This document shows positions 18,487 to 26,379 of a DNA stretch of 64,000 nt, piece after piece. The position numbers and the translations under genes are program-made. Each line of letters starts with the position of its first letter. Within the stretch, counting starts at the first letter, position 1. Under the pieces are notes generated by a model. It did no database searches, had not been told where the DNA came from, and worked only from the letters and a program-made list of their open reading frames with translations. Location of the stretch: contig JBFMBP010000039.1 of assembly GCA_040755155.1 (NCBI GenBank), positions 1-64,000 on the forward strand, in the 5' to 3' direction. The DNA is from Candidatus Omnitrophota bacterium (GTDB lineage Bacteria > Hinthialibacterota > Hinthialibacteria > Hinthialibacterales > Hinthialibacteraceae).

Positions 18487-19869
18487 ATGATCCAATTTCC
18501 CGAAAACTTTTTATGGGGATCCGCTACTTCGAGTTATCAAATCGAAGGGGCGTGGCTTGAGGGCGGAAAAGGGCTTTCCGTCTGGGACGCCTTCGCGCAC
18601 GAACCGGGAAGAATCCAAAACGGCGAAACTGGCGACGTCGCCGCCGATCACTACCATCGCTTTCGCGAAGATGTGGAGTTGATGGCGGAGATGGGATTGA
18701 AAGCCTACCGCTTTTCCATCTCCTGGCCGCGCATTCAGCCTTCCGGACGCGGCAAGATCAATCCCGAAGGCATCCGTTTTTATTCCCAACTCATCGACGC
18801 TTTGCTGGAGAAGGGAATCGAGCCGTGGGCGACGCTGCATCATTGGGATTTCCCTTTGGCGCTGCAATTGGAAAGCGGTGGCTGGCTAAATCCCCGCTCG
18901 GCGGAATATTTCCGCGATTATGCGGATATTTGTTTTCAACATTTCGGCGGTCGCGTCAAGCATTGGATCACCCTCAACGAACCTTGGGTTACCGCCGTGT
19001 TGGGATATGGGCAGGGCTTCTTCGCGCCGGGAAGAGTCTCCAACGAAGAGCCGTATATCGCCGCCCATAACCTGCTGCGCGCCCACGCCCTCGCCGTGGA
19101 GGCTTACCGGCGAAAGCATCAAGACGAACAGAAAGGAGTTATTGGAATCGCCAACAACTGCGATTGGCGCGAGCCGCTCACGGATTCCGAATCCGACAAA
19201 CTGGCGGCTCAACGGGCGGTGGAATTCTTTTTGGGTTGGTTCGCCGATCCCATCTATCTCGGCGATTATCCCGAAAGCATGAAGTCGCGCGTAGGGTGCC
19301 GGCTGCCGCGATTTAGCGAGAAGGATAAAGAACTCGTTATAGGTTCCGCCGACTATTTCGGATTGAATCACTACACGACGATGTACGCCGCCGATGCGGG
19401 AGACGCGGATTCGCTGCAAGAGGACGTAAAAAACAACAGCGGCCTTTGCGAGGATCACGGCGTGCTTCTCTCCGCCGACGAAGCCTGGCCGAAGACTGAT
19501 ATGGGATGGAGCATCGTTCCTTGGGGATGCCGCAAGCTGCTGGAATGGATCGACGAACGTTACGGACATCCCGATATTCTGCTAACCGAAAACGGCTGCG
19601 CAACGAAGGATGAGGTTGCCGACGGCGAAGTGAACGATCAAGACCGCATCGATTTCCTCTCGCAATACATGATGGAATGTCATAAGGCGATTCAAAACGG
19701 AGTACGATTGAAGGGCTATTTCGTCTGGTCGTTTATGGATAATTTCGAATGGGCGTTTGGTTACTCCAAGCGCTTCGGCCTTCATTACGTCGATTACGCC
19801 TCCGGCCAACGCATCCCGAAAGCCTCGGCGAAATGGTATCGAAGCGTAATCCAGCGGAATGGATTTTAA
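18487..19869 (+). CDS. GH1 beta-glucosidase / beta-mannosidase-type enzyme
   Basis: This 460-residue protein is full length for bacterial GH1. It starts FPENFLWGSATSSYQIEGAW, the family N-terminal signature. TLNEP places the acid/base Glu at residue 165, and LLTENG places the nucleophile Glu at residue 368. The closing FVWSFMDNFEWAFGYSKRFG is the conserved aglycone-binding segment. There is no signal peptide, so it acts in the cytoplasm. Beside the mannan operon it may remove terminal glucose or mannose from glucomannan oligosaccharides. It is 160 bases downstream of GH130, across a hairpin repeat, so it may be partly uncoupled from the operon. Confidence 0.92.
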   Translation: MIQFPENFLWGSATSSYQIEGAWLEGGKGLSVWDAFAHEPGRIQNGETGDVAADHYHRFREDVELMAEMGLKAYRFSISWPRIQPSGRGKINPEGIRFYSQLIDALLEKGIEPWATLHHWDFPLALQLESGGWLNPRSAEYFRDYADICFQHFGGRVKHWITLNEPWVTAVLGYGQGFFAPGRVSNEEPYIAAHNLLRAHALAVEAYRRKHQDEQKGVIGIANNCDWREPLTDSESDKLAAQRAVEFFLGWFADPIYLGDYPESMKSRVGCRLPRFSEKDKELVIGSADYFGLNHYTTMYAADAGDADSLQEDVKNNSGLCEDHGVLLSADEAWPKTDMGWSIVPWGCRKLLEWIDERYGHPDILLTENGCATKDEVADGEVNDQDRIDFLSQYMMECHKAIQNGVRLKGYFVWSFMDNFEWAFGYSKRFGLHYVDYASGQRIPKASAKWYRSVIQRNGF

Positions 19870-20071
19870 AAAAAGGCGGAATTCATTCGAAATCGGCCTG
19901 CGAATCTTCCATAATACGATTTCAAGTCAATTATAAGGTGTTTGCAGGCGATTCATATATAAGCAGTTGTTTTTCCAACCTCTTTTCTATGGTTGAAAGA
20001 GAGAGGATATGGTTCGCCGTCATAAGACTTATTGATCCCTGCTATTCTATTTGAAAATAATGGAGAACGAG

Positions 20072-21124
20072 ATGGACTCTTCGAACCGGCGTCAATTTAT
20101 CAAGCAAATGGTAATCGCTTCCGGAAGTTTAATCGTATTGCGGAGTTCTCAGGCAAAAAGCGAAAATGATATCCTCGATGGAATTCTGACTTTTATCCAT
20201 CGAACTGCGAATAAGAATGGTTCATTCCAGCCGGGAATCGATCCCCTATATAAAGGAATATCGGATACGAATTTATCGGGGATTGCGGCTCCCGTATACG
20301 CGACTATTCTTTGCCATACGTTCGATTGGAATCTCCCCAATTCCAATGAAACCAAAGACTTTCTCTATCGATGTCAAAAACCCGATGGCGCTTTCTATCC
20401 CCCAACGGGCAGTATGGATCCCAATTCTCCCCAAGCGAAATTTTACAATACCGCCCAAAGTACGGTAGCGTTGAAATTATTAGGTGAAAAACCAAAATAC
20501 GATCCAACGCCGGTTGCCGAATTCTTTTTCAAGACGGAGGAACTGGAAAAATTGCCTCTGTATATGACCAGTTTTTTCCCCTACTTCTACACGGTCCTTG
20601 GCGTCTCGATGCCGGATAAGATCGATCGGTTTCTACGCGGTTTAATCGAACGGAAGCAAACTGAGGACGGTTATGTGGGAAACCACGTAGCTTCCACGTT
20701 TCACGCCGCTCATTATTACCGATTAATCGGTTTGCCGACGCCGAAAGCCGATGCGATGGTAGAACGGGCGTTGCGCGATCAAAAAGAAGATGGCTCGTGG
20801 CATTTATGCGAACCGGATTGGGATGTGCACGCCGCATTCGACGCTCTTTTCATCTTGCGGCAGTTGGGGAAGAGCGAAGATTCTCGCATTCAAAAATGCT
20901 ATAAGCGCGCTAACAAATGGATTATGAAATGCCGGAAGCCGGATGGCGGATTCGCCCATTATCCGGAGAATCTGGATTCCGATATGGACGCCGTCTATTT
21001 TCAAACCGGCTCGCTTGTCCAAACTGGGATTTTGCCCATCGCGAAAAAATTGCAGTATGAAGAGATACTGGGTTGGGGACACGCCATGATTCCGGGAAAA
21101 AAGTATTCATGTCTGGCGGGCTGA
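20072..21124 (+). CDS. Exported protein with prenyltransferase/squalene-cyclase-like alpha-toroid
   Basis: The chosen ATG at 20072 has a GGAGAACGAG site directly upstream and gives 350 residues; upstream TTG/ATG codons at 20051 and 20060 are in frame but lack a site. The N terminus is twin-arginine-like (SNRRQFIKQMVIASGSLIVL). Several QKEDGSW / RKPDGGF / QTEDGYV units spaced 50-60 residues apart mark an alpha/alpha barrel of the terpene cyclase/prenyltransferase family. The DxDD motif of squalene-hopene cyclases is not visible, so it is probably not a triterpene cyclase. Exported proteins with this fold are frequent in Planctomycetes-like genomes and their function is unknown. It is the last host gene before the prophage. 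Confidence 0.7.
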   Translation: MDSSNRRQFIKQMVIASGSLIVLRSSQAKSENDILDGILTFIHRTANKNGSFQPGIDPLYKGISDTNLSGIAAPVYATILCHTFDWNLPNSNETKDFLYRCQKPDGAFYPPTGSMDPNSPQAKFYNTAQSTVALKLLGEKPKYDPTPVAEFFFKTEELEKLPLYMTSFFPYFYTVLGVSMPDKIDRFLRGLIERKQTEDGYVGNHVASTFHAAHYYRLIGLPTPKADAMVERALRDQKEDGSWHLCEPDWDVHAAFDALFILRQLGKSEDSRIQKCYKRANKWIMKCRKPDGGFAHYPENLDSDMDAVYFQTGSLVQTGILPIAKKLQYEEILGWGHAMIPGKKYSCLAG

Positions 21125-21406
21125 AATGACCAAATCATGGAAAGGGTTGATAAGGAAGGAAATATTATCGGTTTTTCAATTTTGAATATCAGTTCGATCA
21201 AGAAACAATCCATCGAAGTCTCATTGGCGGATTAAAAACAGAATATCTCTTATCTCCTGAGACGATGGGGAATACATCTAACGACGGAAATCTTTCAATA
21301 TAGATGAAGAAATGATGTCCGTCGAAATCCGTCTTAATGTTGGCTATTTGTTGACTAGGGTTTTGGGGCGGAAAGAATGAATATGCGTAAGTCTAGGAAA
21401 ATCAAT

Positions 21407-21451
21407 CAGGCGTGGAGGGACTCGAACCCCCGACCTGCTGATTTGGAGTCA
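21407..21451 (-). other. attL: 3' fragment of a tRNA-Trp gene
   Basis: Read on the minus strand, 21451 to 21407 gives the 3' part of a tRNA. It has the anticodon loop CTCCAAA (anticodon CCA, Trp), the 3' strand of the anticodon stem, a T arm with GGGGG-TTCGAGT-CCCTC, and an acceptor 3' strand CACGCCT with discriminator G. The 5' strand of the anticodon stem matches only for its last three bases (TGA) and everything 5' of it is foreign. This is what an element integrating into the 3' half of a tRNA leaves at one junction. The integrase gene begins about 145 bases away. Confidence 0.82.
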
Positions 21452-21596
21452 TTCAAAACCTGATTTCTTAGAGTTTGGAAAATTGAAAGTTATTGATTTT
21501 CCTCGATTTTATTTTGCTGAGACCTTGGAACTGTTAGCTAAACTTGTTACCGTGGAGTTACCTTGCTTTTTGATGACCGATCGGGATGGAAACTCC

Positions 21597-22778
21597 ATGA
21601 AAATAACCGCGAAACTTCTTAAATCTCTCGCTGATCCTACTGTCTCCGCCGCTTCCGCTTCCCCTGGAAAGGATTATTCGATCTTTGACGATGACATCCC
21701 CGGTTTTGGCGTTCGAGTTTATCCCAGCGGAAAGCGCGCCTTCATTTTCATGTACCGTCATGGAGGCCTCCAGAAAAAACTTACCCTAGGCCGCTATCCG
21801 GCTATTACTGTTGACCAGGCGCGGCGCATGGCCGCTGAGAAAGCGCTGATCCTCGCCAGCGGCATCGATCCCGCTCGATCCGGTGAAGCGATAACGGTGG
21901 GCGCCTTCTGCGCCAAGTACCTGGAGCGCTGGGCGAAGCCGCGCAAGAAGACTTGGCGTTGCGATGAGCGGCGTATCAATCGAGTGATTCTACCGCGCTG
22001 GGGATCGAAGCGGCTGGAGACGATCCGGCGGGCGGATGTGGAGAGGCTTATCGTTGAGTTGGGACGAACGGCGCCTATTGAGGCGAACCGCATCCTTTCC
22101 CTTCTTCTCAAGATATTCAATCTCGCCGTTCAGTGGGGCGCGGTTCCTAACGGTTTCGTCAACCCAGCGCAGCGTGTGGAAAAGCATCGCGAACGCAAGC
22201 GTGAACGCTGGTTGACGCCGGCGGAAATTCCACGATTCTTAAGGGCGGTGGCTGAAGAGCCGGATATCTATGTTCGGGCGGGGATAATCCTCTATTTATT
22301 CACCGGGCTGCGGAAACTCGAGCTTTTGCATCGCCGGTGGAGCGATCTGGATTTGGATCGGCGCGTCTTGCGATTGGAGGATACGAAGGCGGGACGGGCG
22401 TTCGAATTGCCGCTTTCCGAAGCGGCGGTAGAGGTCTTCTGCGCTCTCCCCCGGCTTTCCCCTTGGATTTTTCCGGGGAAGGGAGATAAACCTGTCCAGG
22501 ATTTCTATCGCAAGGCGTGGGCACGCATCCGGGCGCGGGCGGGAATGCCTGACCTCACGATTCATTCGTTGCGCCATACGTTTGCCTCTTGGCTGGCTTC
22601 GAGCGGGGAGTCCATGCGGATCATCGGCGGGGCGCTGAATCAGAGCACAGCGTCGATTACCGAGCGATACGCCCACCTTGGCGACGATCCTCTCAGACAG
22701 GCGGTAGAGCGGCATGGGAAGCGGCTTCCTGGAGCCTTGGAGATTGTGAATCCCAGAAAAAAAGAAGAGGCTATTTAG
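21597..22778 (+). CDS. int: Tyrosine recombinase, phage integrase
   Basis: From the ATG at 21597 (GGGATGGA site upstream) the protein is 393 residues, normal for P4/lambda-like integrases. In-frame ATG 21573 and TTG 21483 would extend it, but MKITAKLLKSLADP is the usual type of N terminus. It has an N-terminal DUF4102-like domain (FDDDIPGFGVRVYPSGKRAF), a core-binding domain, and a catalytic domain with LFTGLRKLELL (Arg I), DTKAGR (Lys), HSLRHTFASW (His-x-x-Arg) and a nucleophile in ITERYAHL (Tyr). It catalyses integration at the adjacent tRNA-Trp site. Confidence 0.95.
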   Translation: MKITAKLLKSLADPTVSAASASPGKDYSIFDDDIPGFGVRVYPSGKRAFIFMYRHGGLQKKLTLGRYPAITVDQARRMAAEKALILASGIDPARSGEAITVGAFCAKYLERWAKPRKKTWRCDERRINRVILPRWGSKRLETIRRADVERLIVELGRTAPIEANRILSLLLKIFNLAVQWGAVPNGFVNPAQRVEKHRERKRERWLTPAEIPRFLRAVAEEPDIYVRAGIILYLFTGLRKLELLHRRWSDLDLDRRVLRLEDTKAGRAFELPLSEAAVEVFCALPRLSPWIFPGKGDKPVQDFYRKAWARIRARAGMPDLTIHSLRHTFASWLASSGESMRIIGGALNQSTASITERYAHLGDDPLRQAVERHGKRLPGALEIVNPRKKEEAI

Positions 22779-22851
22779 AAACGCAGTTAACTTTTTGAAA
22801 TGAATATTGTAGTATGGCGTTCTAGTGTTAATTACACTTCAGGAGGAGACG

Positions 22852-23178
22852 ATGGAAGAGTTAACTATAAAGACAAGCCGTTCTTATGCTTTTTGGTGCT
22901 TTAAGACCATAAAATTTTGGTTTCCCGATAAAATGACGCTTAATCAAAATGGAATTAGTACCGTAAAGCGCAAAAGCGTCATCCTTTTTTGGATAAAGGA
23001 AAACGAACAGATACCCTATGCGCGGATCGCTTCTGTTCGCCATATTCGCGGCATGTTTTGGGATAGCATCATCCTCGAATCATCCGGCGGTTCCAATACT
23101 CTTGACGTAATCGGTCTTAGAAAAAGAGACGCAAAAACCCTTGCCGAAAAAATCAATGCTGAAATAGCTATGAAATAA
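22852..23178 (+). CDS. Small protein, possible bacterial PH-like domain
   Basis: This is a 108-residue protein. The ATG at 22852 follows CAGGAGGAG at a good distance, so I prefer it over the upstream in-frame TTG at 22825. The pattern of short strands with a closing helix (IPYARIASVRHIRGMFWDSI, then TLDVIGLRKRDAKTLAEKIN) resembles the bacterial PH (bPH) domain, in which a C-terminal helix follows a seven-strand barrel. There is no membrane segment. The function in the prophage is unknown. It faces a convergent DUF4352-like gene across a small hairpin. Confidence 0.5.
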   Translation: MEELTIKTSRSYAFWCFKTIKFWFPDKMTLNQNGISTVKRKSVILFWIKENEQIPYARIASVRHIRGMFWDSIILESSGGSNTLDVIGLRKRDAKTLAEKINAEIAMK

Positions 23179-23213
23179 ATCACCCCCCTAAAGAGACTAC
23201 GGTTTACTATATC

Positions 23214-23237
23214 CCCCGCCGGTTGCGATCAGCGGGG
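23214..23237. terminator. Small GC hairpin between convergent genes
   Basis: CCCCGC (23214-23219) pairs with GCGGGG (23232-23237) across a 12-base loop, with an ATTATTTT tract to the right. It lies between the stops of two convergent genes and could terminate the plus-strand transcript. Confidence 0.4.
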
Positions 23238-23238
23238 A

Positions 23239-23919
23239 TTATTTTGGAGACAATTCAATATAGGTATCAACTCCAGACCAAAAGCCACCGGAAACTTTAA
23301 TTCTGTAACGATTTTGTTGTGGGATATCAAAAAGAAGAAATCCTCTTCTGGCTACACCTGGATTAAGACTTTCAAAAACTGTTGTAATAAAATTATCGCC
23401 CATCCCCCGATGACTCATTTCATATTCTGCCCCCCTTTCATCAACTAAATTGAAAGGAGGAATGCTCCTTGCCTTCAAGTCGTCATTCCTAATAGAAATC
23501 TCAACGAATAGATACACGGCATTCGGCTTCACGTTCAAATAGGGGTTGTTAGAAATTCGGTTTGACCACCATGATCGATAGACGTAATAAGACATATACC
23601 CGATTTTTGCATCCTGTTTTTCCTTGAAATATCGCGGGGCTGGAGTCGGCGTCAACGTTGGAGGAGGCGCTAAGGTTGGCGTTTTAGTTGGTTTTGGTTC
23701 CCGCATTGGCAAGGTTCTAGGCGTCGATATATTTAGAATCAACGACGATTGAGTATTTTCGTTATTATGTATAGAGTTATCCGATTCAATTAAAAATCCA
23801 ATAAAAACGATGACAAGGAAAAACGCTAAAATTACGCCAACGAAACCTAAGATTATTAAAAACAAAGGCTTAGATGCGTTAATTATATTGTTATATAGGT
23901 CCATAATTATTTCTGTCAT
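23239..23919 (-). CDS. Membrane-anchored protein with DUF4352-like domain
   Basis: This 226-residue protein has a single hydrophobic segment at residues 19-44 (LFLIILGFVGVILAFFLVIV). A low-complexity Pro/Thr linker at about 75-95 (TPTLAPPPTLTPTPAPR) spaces the C-terminal domain from the membrane. The C-terminal 120 residues (VFLFVEISIRNDD-like strand, FNLVDERGAEYEM, LNPGVARRGFLLFDIP) match the telokin-like DUF4352 fold found on cell-surface proteins. The role is unknown; it may be a prophage surface or superinfection-exclusion factor. It lies eight bases downstream of the nuclease-like gene, probably in the same operon. Confidence 0.6.
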   Translation of the reverse strand: MTEIIMDLYNNIINASKPLFLIILGFVGVILAFFLVIVFIGFLIESDNSIHNNENTQSSLILNISTPRTLPMREPKPTKTPTLAPPPTLTPTPAPRYFKEKQDAKIGYMSYYVYRSWWSNRISNNPYLNVKPNAVYLFVEISIRNDDLKARSIPPFNLVDERGAEYEMSHRGMGDNFITTVFESLNPGVARRGFLLFDIPQQNRYRIKVSGGFWSGVDTYIELSPK

Positions 23920-23926
23920 TCAAAAA

Positions 23927-24802
23927 TTAGGGATTCGATTGATTGGAATTCTTCTGGACTTCTTTTATAATTTCTTCTTTCGGTTCTGCGCTTTCTTGAA
24001 TATCTACATCTTGCTCTTCCTCGTTATCCGGTTTCTCCAATTTCTCGGTCGCGTTTTTTGGAGATTGTTTGTTGGCCGTGACTTTTTTAACCTTCCGAAT
24101 CGATGCCTTCAATTCTTCTCCGTCGAATATCTCTCTCTTTATGACCTCGCTTGTCAGCGTTGCTTCGATTTCGTCGAGATCGACTTTAATGTTTGGAGCC
24201 AACCGCCGGAGCTCGCGTCGAAGAAACGAAAGCCCGGTTTCGCTCAGCAAAACGGCGGATATGCAATATTTACTGGTGGCCTGTTTCTTATTGTGAAAAT
24301 CTTCGAGGGCGGATTTTCCCAACGCCTCTTTGGTGAGAAGGAATAGGCTTTCAATGTGACTGCCGGTTCGGAAATTCAATTCCGATAAATTGATCTGGAG
24401 CACCAGCTCAAAAGTTATCGGTTTTGTAAAAGAAACCTTATAGATGTGCCATATTGCTCCATTGGTTAAAGCAACCCATTCGACTCCCTCGTTCGAAGCG
24501 TAATCGACGGCTTGGCGGACATGATTTTCTTTGAGTTCCAATCCAATGGCCTTTACCTCAATAAGCAATTGGATTTTACCGCTCAAGATGATCGCCAAGT
24601 CAACATAGGTGCCGCGAATGCTGTGCTCCCGTGTTATCTCCGTATATTTGTCGAAGCCAAAAACATCGGCCAGGAGATCGGTGACCAGAGTAACGGTATC
24701 CGATTCATTAACGTCCTTATCTTTCAGTGAAACAATGATTGGTTGATATTTTTTCAATCCTTCAATCAACCTATCTTCAACCTTTTTAGGAATATCCGCC
24801 AT
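23927..24802 (-). CDS. Stand-alone restriction-endonuclease-like protein (HsdR N-terminal type)
   Basis: From ATG 24802 the protein is 291 residues; ATG codons at 24829 and 24856 would lengthen it. Residues 1-165 resemble the type I restriction HsdR N-terminal nuclease domain. The PD-(D/E)xK core is visible in GTYVDLAII (Asp) and IQLLIEVKAIG (Glu-x-Lys), followed by NHVRQAVDYASNEGVEWVAL, which matches the Q-x-x-x-Y motif. No helicase part follows. The C-terminal 60 residues are charged and low in complexity. It may be a phage-borne defence or DNA-processing nuclease. No methylase is encoded nearby, so it is not a complete restriction system. Confidence 0.65.
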   Translation of the reverse strand: MADIPKKVEDRLIEGLKKYQPIIVSLKDKDVNESDTVTLVTDLLADVFGFDKYTEITREHSIRGTYVDLAIILSGKIQLLIEVKAIGLELKENHVRQAVDYASNEGVEWVALTNGAIWHIYKVSFTKPITFELVLQINLSELNFRTGSHIESLFLLTKEALGKSALEDFHNKKQATSKYCISAVLLSETGLSFLRRELRRLAPNIKVDLDEIEATLTSEVIKREIFDGEELKASIRKVKKVTANKQSPKNATEKLEKPDNEEEQDVDIQESAEPKEEIIKEVQKNSNQSNP

Positions 24803-25103
24803 GACACAAGTCGCTCCTTTATAAAATACCATCCTGAATTTCGGCAAATATATCAAACATTAATTAATTAGTAAACGCCATTAGTCAGCAATATATGGAT
24901 TTTTTTTATCCGTTAAAAAAGGGAGTTTTCGGGGGGCGTTTTGGGGGTGATTCCCGCCTTTTTCTCTTCAAATTCCGCAAAATGACGGTGAATTGACGGC
25001 AAAATAGGGGTGAATGGGGGATGAACGGGTGGTGACTTTCGGGTTATTCTTTTGTCTTGAGTACTGAACACTAGTTCACCAATTCGGACAAAGGGAGATT
25101 CAT

Positions 25104-25319
25104 ATGAAAACGTTGCGGCAGTCGGCGAGATCGTTAGGCGTGGAGGCTGAGACATTGATTCGGGCGGCAGCTTGGTGGGTGGGAAGGTTGCCAGAGGAGG
25201 AACAATTCAGGATTTTGAGGTTGTATTTTCAGAGGAATGCTTCCGACGCGCCATCTCTTCCAGCTTGCCATAATAATCGGCAATACGCTTGCGGCGATCC
25301 GGGAGAGAAAGGGATTTGA
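25104..25319 (+). CDS. Small RHH-family-like regulator, possibly with altered C terminus
   Basis: This is a 71-residue frame with a clear AAAGGGAG site. Residues 11-44 (SLGVEAETLIRAAAWWVGRL, then PEEEQFRILRLYFQR) align with the helical C-terminal part shared by the other small regulators of this array (helix, PS/PEK-x-R, helix ending in K-Y/F-F). After residue 45 the similarity ends and the frame runs antisense over the 3' end of the next gene. The original 3' end may have been lost by recombination. A palindrome GAACACTAGTTC about 40 bases upstream could be its operator. Confidence 0.45.
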   Translation: MKTLRQSARSLGVEAETLIRAAAWWVGRLPEEEQFRILRLYFQRNASDAPSLPACHNNRQYACGDPGEKGI

Positions 25320-25515
25320 ATTGTTCCACCGCCACATCCACAAGACGACCAGGAGTAAGACCGAGTTCGTGGGCGAGAGAGTAGATTTCTTTAATATCAG
25401 ATTCATGAAATAAACGTAAAGCAGATAAAACAATATCTGTTTTATTTTCAAGTGAATCCAACCATTCGATTAAATCTTCAGGTGGACGAAAAGCAATTAT
25501 TTTTTCTTTTTTCAT
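25207..25515 (-). CDS. RHH-like regulator, leftward member of divergent pair 1
   Basis: This 102-residue protein starts MKKEKIIAFRPPEDLIEWLD, a short strand followed by a helix, as in ribbon-helix-helix repressors. It is longer than its relatives because of an insert (residues 25-45). Its C-terminal part (ELGLTPGRLVDVAVEQFKSL, then SLPDRRKRIADYYGKLEEM) carries the shared second helix and the LP-x-x-x-R-x-x-I motif of the array. It is divergent from the gene at 25608. The intergenic region holds an excellent plus-strand promoter and three 11-bp direct repeats. It is probably a local repressor. Confidence 0.6.
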   Translation of the reverse strand: MKKEKIIAFRPPEDLIEWLDSLENKTDIVLSALRLFHESDIKEIYSLAHELGLTPGRLVDVAVEQFKSLSLPDRRKRIADYYGKLEEMARRKHSSENTTSKS

Positions 25516-25525
25516 AAAAAAAGTA

Positions 25526-25566
25526 TTGACACTGCGTTTTACGTGCGTTATACTTGTGTTATACAC
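25526..25566 (+). promoter_or_regulatory. Promoter and three direct-repeat operator of pair 1
   Basis: TTGACA (25526-25531), a 17-base spacer and TATACT (25549-25554) give a near-perfect sigma-70 promoter directed at the gene at 25608. Three tandem 11-bp repeats, GCGTTTTACGT, GCGTTATACTT and GTGTTATACAC (25534-25566), overlap the spacer, -10 and start region. That is the expected layout of a repressor-controlled promoter. Confidence 0.7.
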
Positions 25567-25607
25567 AAAAGAATCATAAACGAATCATCTACAGTGAAAA
25601 ACGAATC

Positions 25608-25811
25608 ATGAATGATAGCACAAAATTGGTTCCAGTAACAGTGAGGTTGACGGAAGAGGAAGCGCAACGTCTTGATGAGCGCCGCGGACAACGCTCTCGC
25701 CAATATATTTTCAAAGGTCTGGCATCGGCATTCATCGACGGCAAGCTTGATGTACCGCAGCCGCCGCCCACGGTGGTAGTAAGTGGCGAAGGGAAAGGCG
25801 AGGCGGCGTGA
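25608..25811 (+). CDS. RHH-like regulator, rightward member of pair 1
   Basis: This 67-residue protein starts with the ATG at 25608, downstream of the TTGACA/TATACT promoter. VPVTVRLTEEEAQRLDERRG is a strand-helix typical of CopG/MetJ-like RHH proteins, followed by a second helix (QYIFKGLASAFIDGKLDVP). The GK-(I/L)-x-(I/V) ending is shared with the other rightward genes at 26380, 27187 and 28206, so these form a paralogous family distinct from the leftward one. The tail is Pro/Gly rich. Confidence 0.6.
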   Translation: MNDSTKLVPVTVRLTEEEAQRLDERRGQRSRQYIFKGLASAFIDGKLDVPQPPPTVVVSGEGKGEAA

Positions 25812-25854
25812 TGTCAGGCGACATGGTCACAATTTGCGACCGTTTACGAAAGAA

Positions 25855-26070
25855 TCACGATTCGTCCTTGGGCGGCCAGGCGGGGTCGAAGTACTTGGCG
25901 ATGATGGCGGCGCGCTCCGAGGGCGTGCAATGGATCAGATGATAAGTAGCAATCTCAACAAATTTCGTAGCAGAGATATCCAAACCGGAAGACGTTTCAT
26001 TCAAACGATCAACCAATTCTTGAGGAAAATAAATTTTTCGTCCAACTTTTTTTTCATTTGGTGTTGACAT
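25855..26070 (-). CDS. RHH-like regulator, leftward member of unit 2
   Basis: This 71-residue protein has the strand VGRKIYFPQELVDRLNETS and a second helix (SATKFVEIATYHLIH). It ends in CTPSERAAIIAKYFDPAWPP, which is identical to the end of its neighbour at 26124, also at DNA level over about 80 bases. Only the N-terminal DNA-contacting part differs. Its upstream region carries a consensus promoter with an 8-bp palindrome, but the expected rightward partner gene is missing. Confidence 0.65.
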   Translation of the reverse strand: MSTPNEKKVGRKIYFPQELVDRLNETSSGLDISATKFVEIATYHLIHCTPSERAAIIAKYFDPAWPPKDES

Positions 26071-26100
26071 GGTGTATCTTTTACCCTATAATTACACCAT
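26064..26100 (+). promoter_or_regulatory. Consensus promoter with 8-bp palindromic operator, no gene behind it
   Basis: TTGACA (26064-26069), 17 bases and TATAAT (26087-26092) are an exact sigma-70 consensus on the plus strand. Half-sites ATGGTGTA (26069-26076) and TACACCAT (26093-26100) bracket the spacer and -10. Downstream, AAGGTGAACAAATA continues for a few bases as in unit 3 and then runs into the 3' end of the minus-strand gene at 26124. The promoter is orphaned and would make antisense RNA. Confidence 0.75.
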
Positions 26101-26123
26101 AAGGTGAACAAATATAAAGCCGC

Positions 26124-26336
26124 CTAGTCCTCCTTGGGCGGCCAGGCGGGGTCGAAGTACTTGGCGATGATGGCGGCCCGCTCCGAGGGCGTGCAATGGG
26201 TCACATAGTAAATAATGATTTCGCCTAATTTGCTTGTAGGAATATCCAATTCAGAAGCGATCGATTTGAAATGGTCAATCAAATCGCTAGGGGCATAAAT
26301 ACGAAATTGTTCTTTTTCGATGTTTTGTCTTGACAT
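26124..26336 (-). CDS. RHH-like regulator, leftward member of pair 3
   Basis: This 70-residue protein has a strand-helix start (KEQFRIYAPSDLIDHFKSIA), a second helix (TSKLGEIIIYYVTH) and the shared ending CTPSERAAIIAKYFDPAWPP. It is a paralogue of the gene at 25855 with the same C terminus and a different N terminus. The start ATG overlaps the -35 box of the opposite promoter, and the operator palindromes begin two bases upstream of it. Its own leader must therefore be very short and has no visible ribosome binding site. Confidence 0.65.
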   Translation of the reverse strand: MSRQNIEKEQFRIYAPSDLIDHFKSIASELDIPTSKLGEIIIYYVTHCTPSERAAIIAKYFDPAWPPKED

Positions 26337-26364
26337 CGCCTAATATTTAGGCTAATATAGCCTA
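26330..26364 (+). promoter_or_regulatory. Promoter with two overlapping palindromes, pair 3
   Basis: TTGACA (26330-26335), 17 bases and TAATAT (26353-26358) drive the gene at 26380. GCCTAA-TAT-TTAGGC (26338-26352) and TAGGCTA-ATA-TAGCCTA (26348-26364) are both perfect palindromes sharing one half-site, covering spacer and -10. RHH proteins commonly bind such tandem half-sites cooperatively. Confidence 0.75.
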
Positions 26365-26379
26365 TAAGGTGAACAAATA

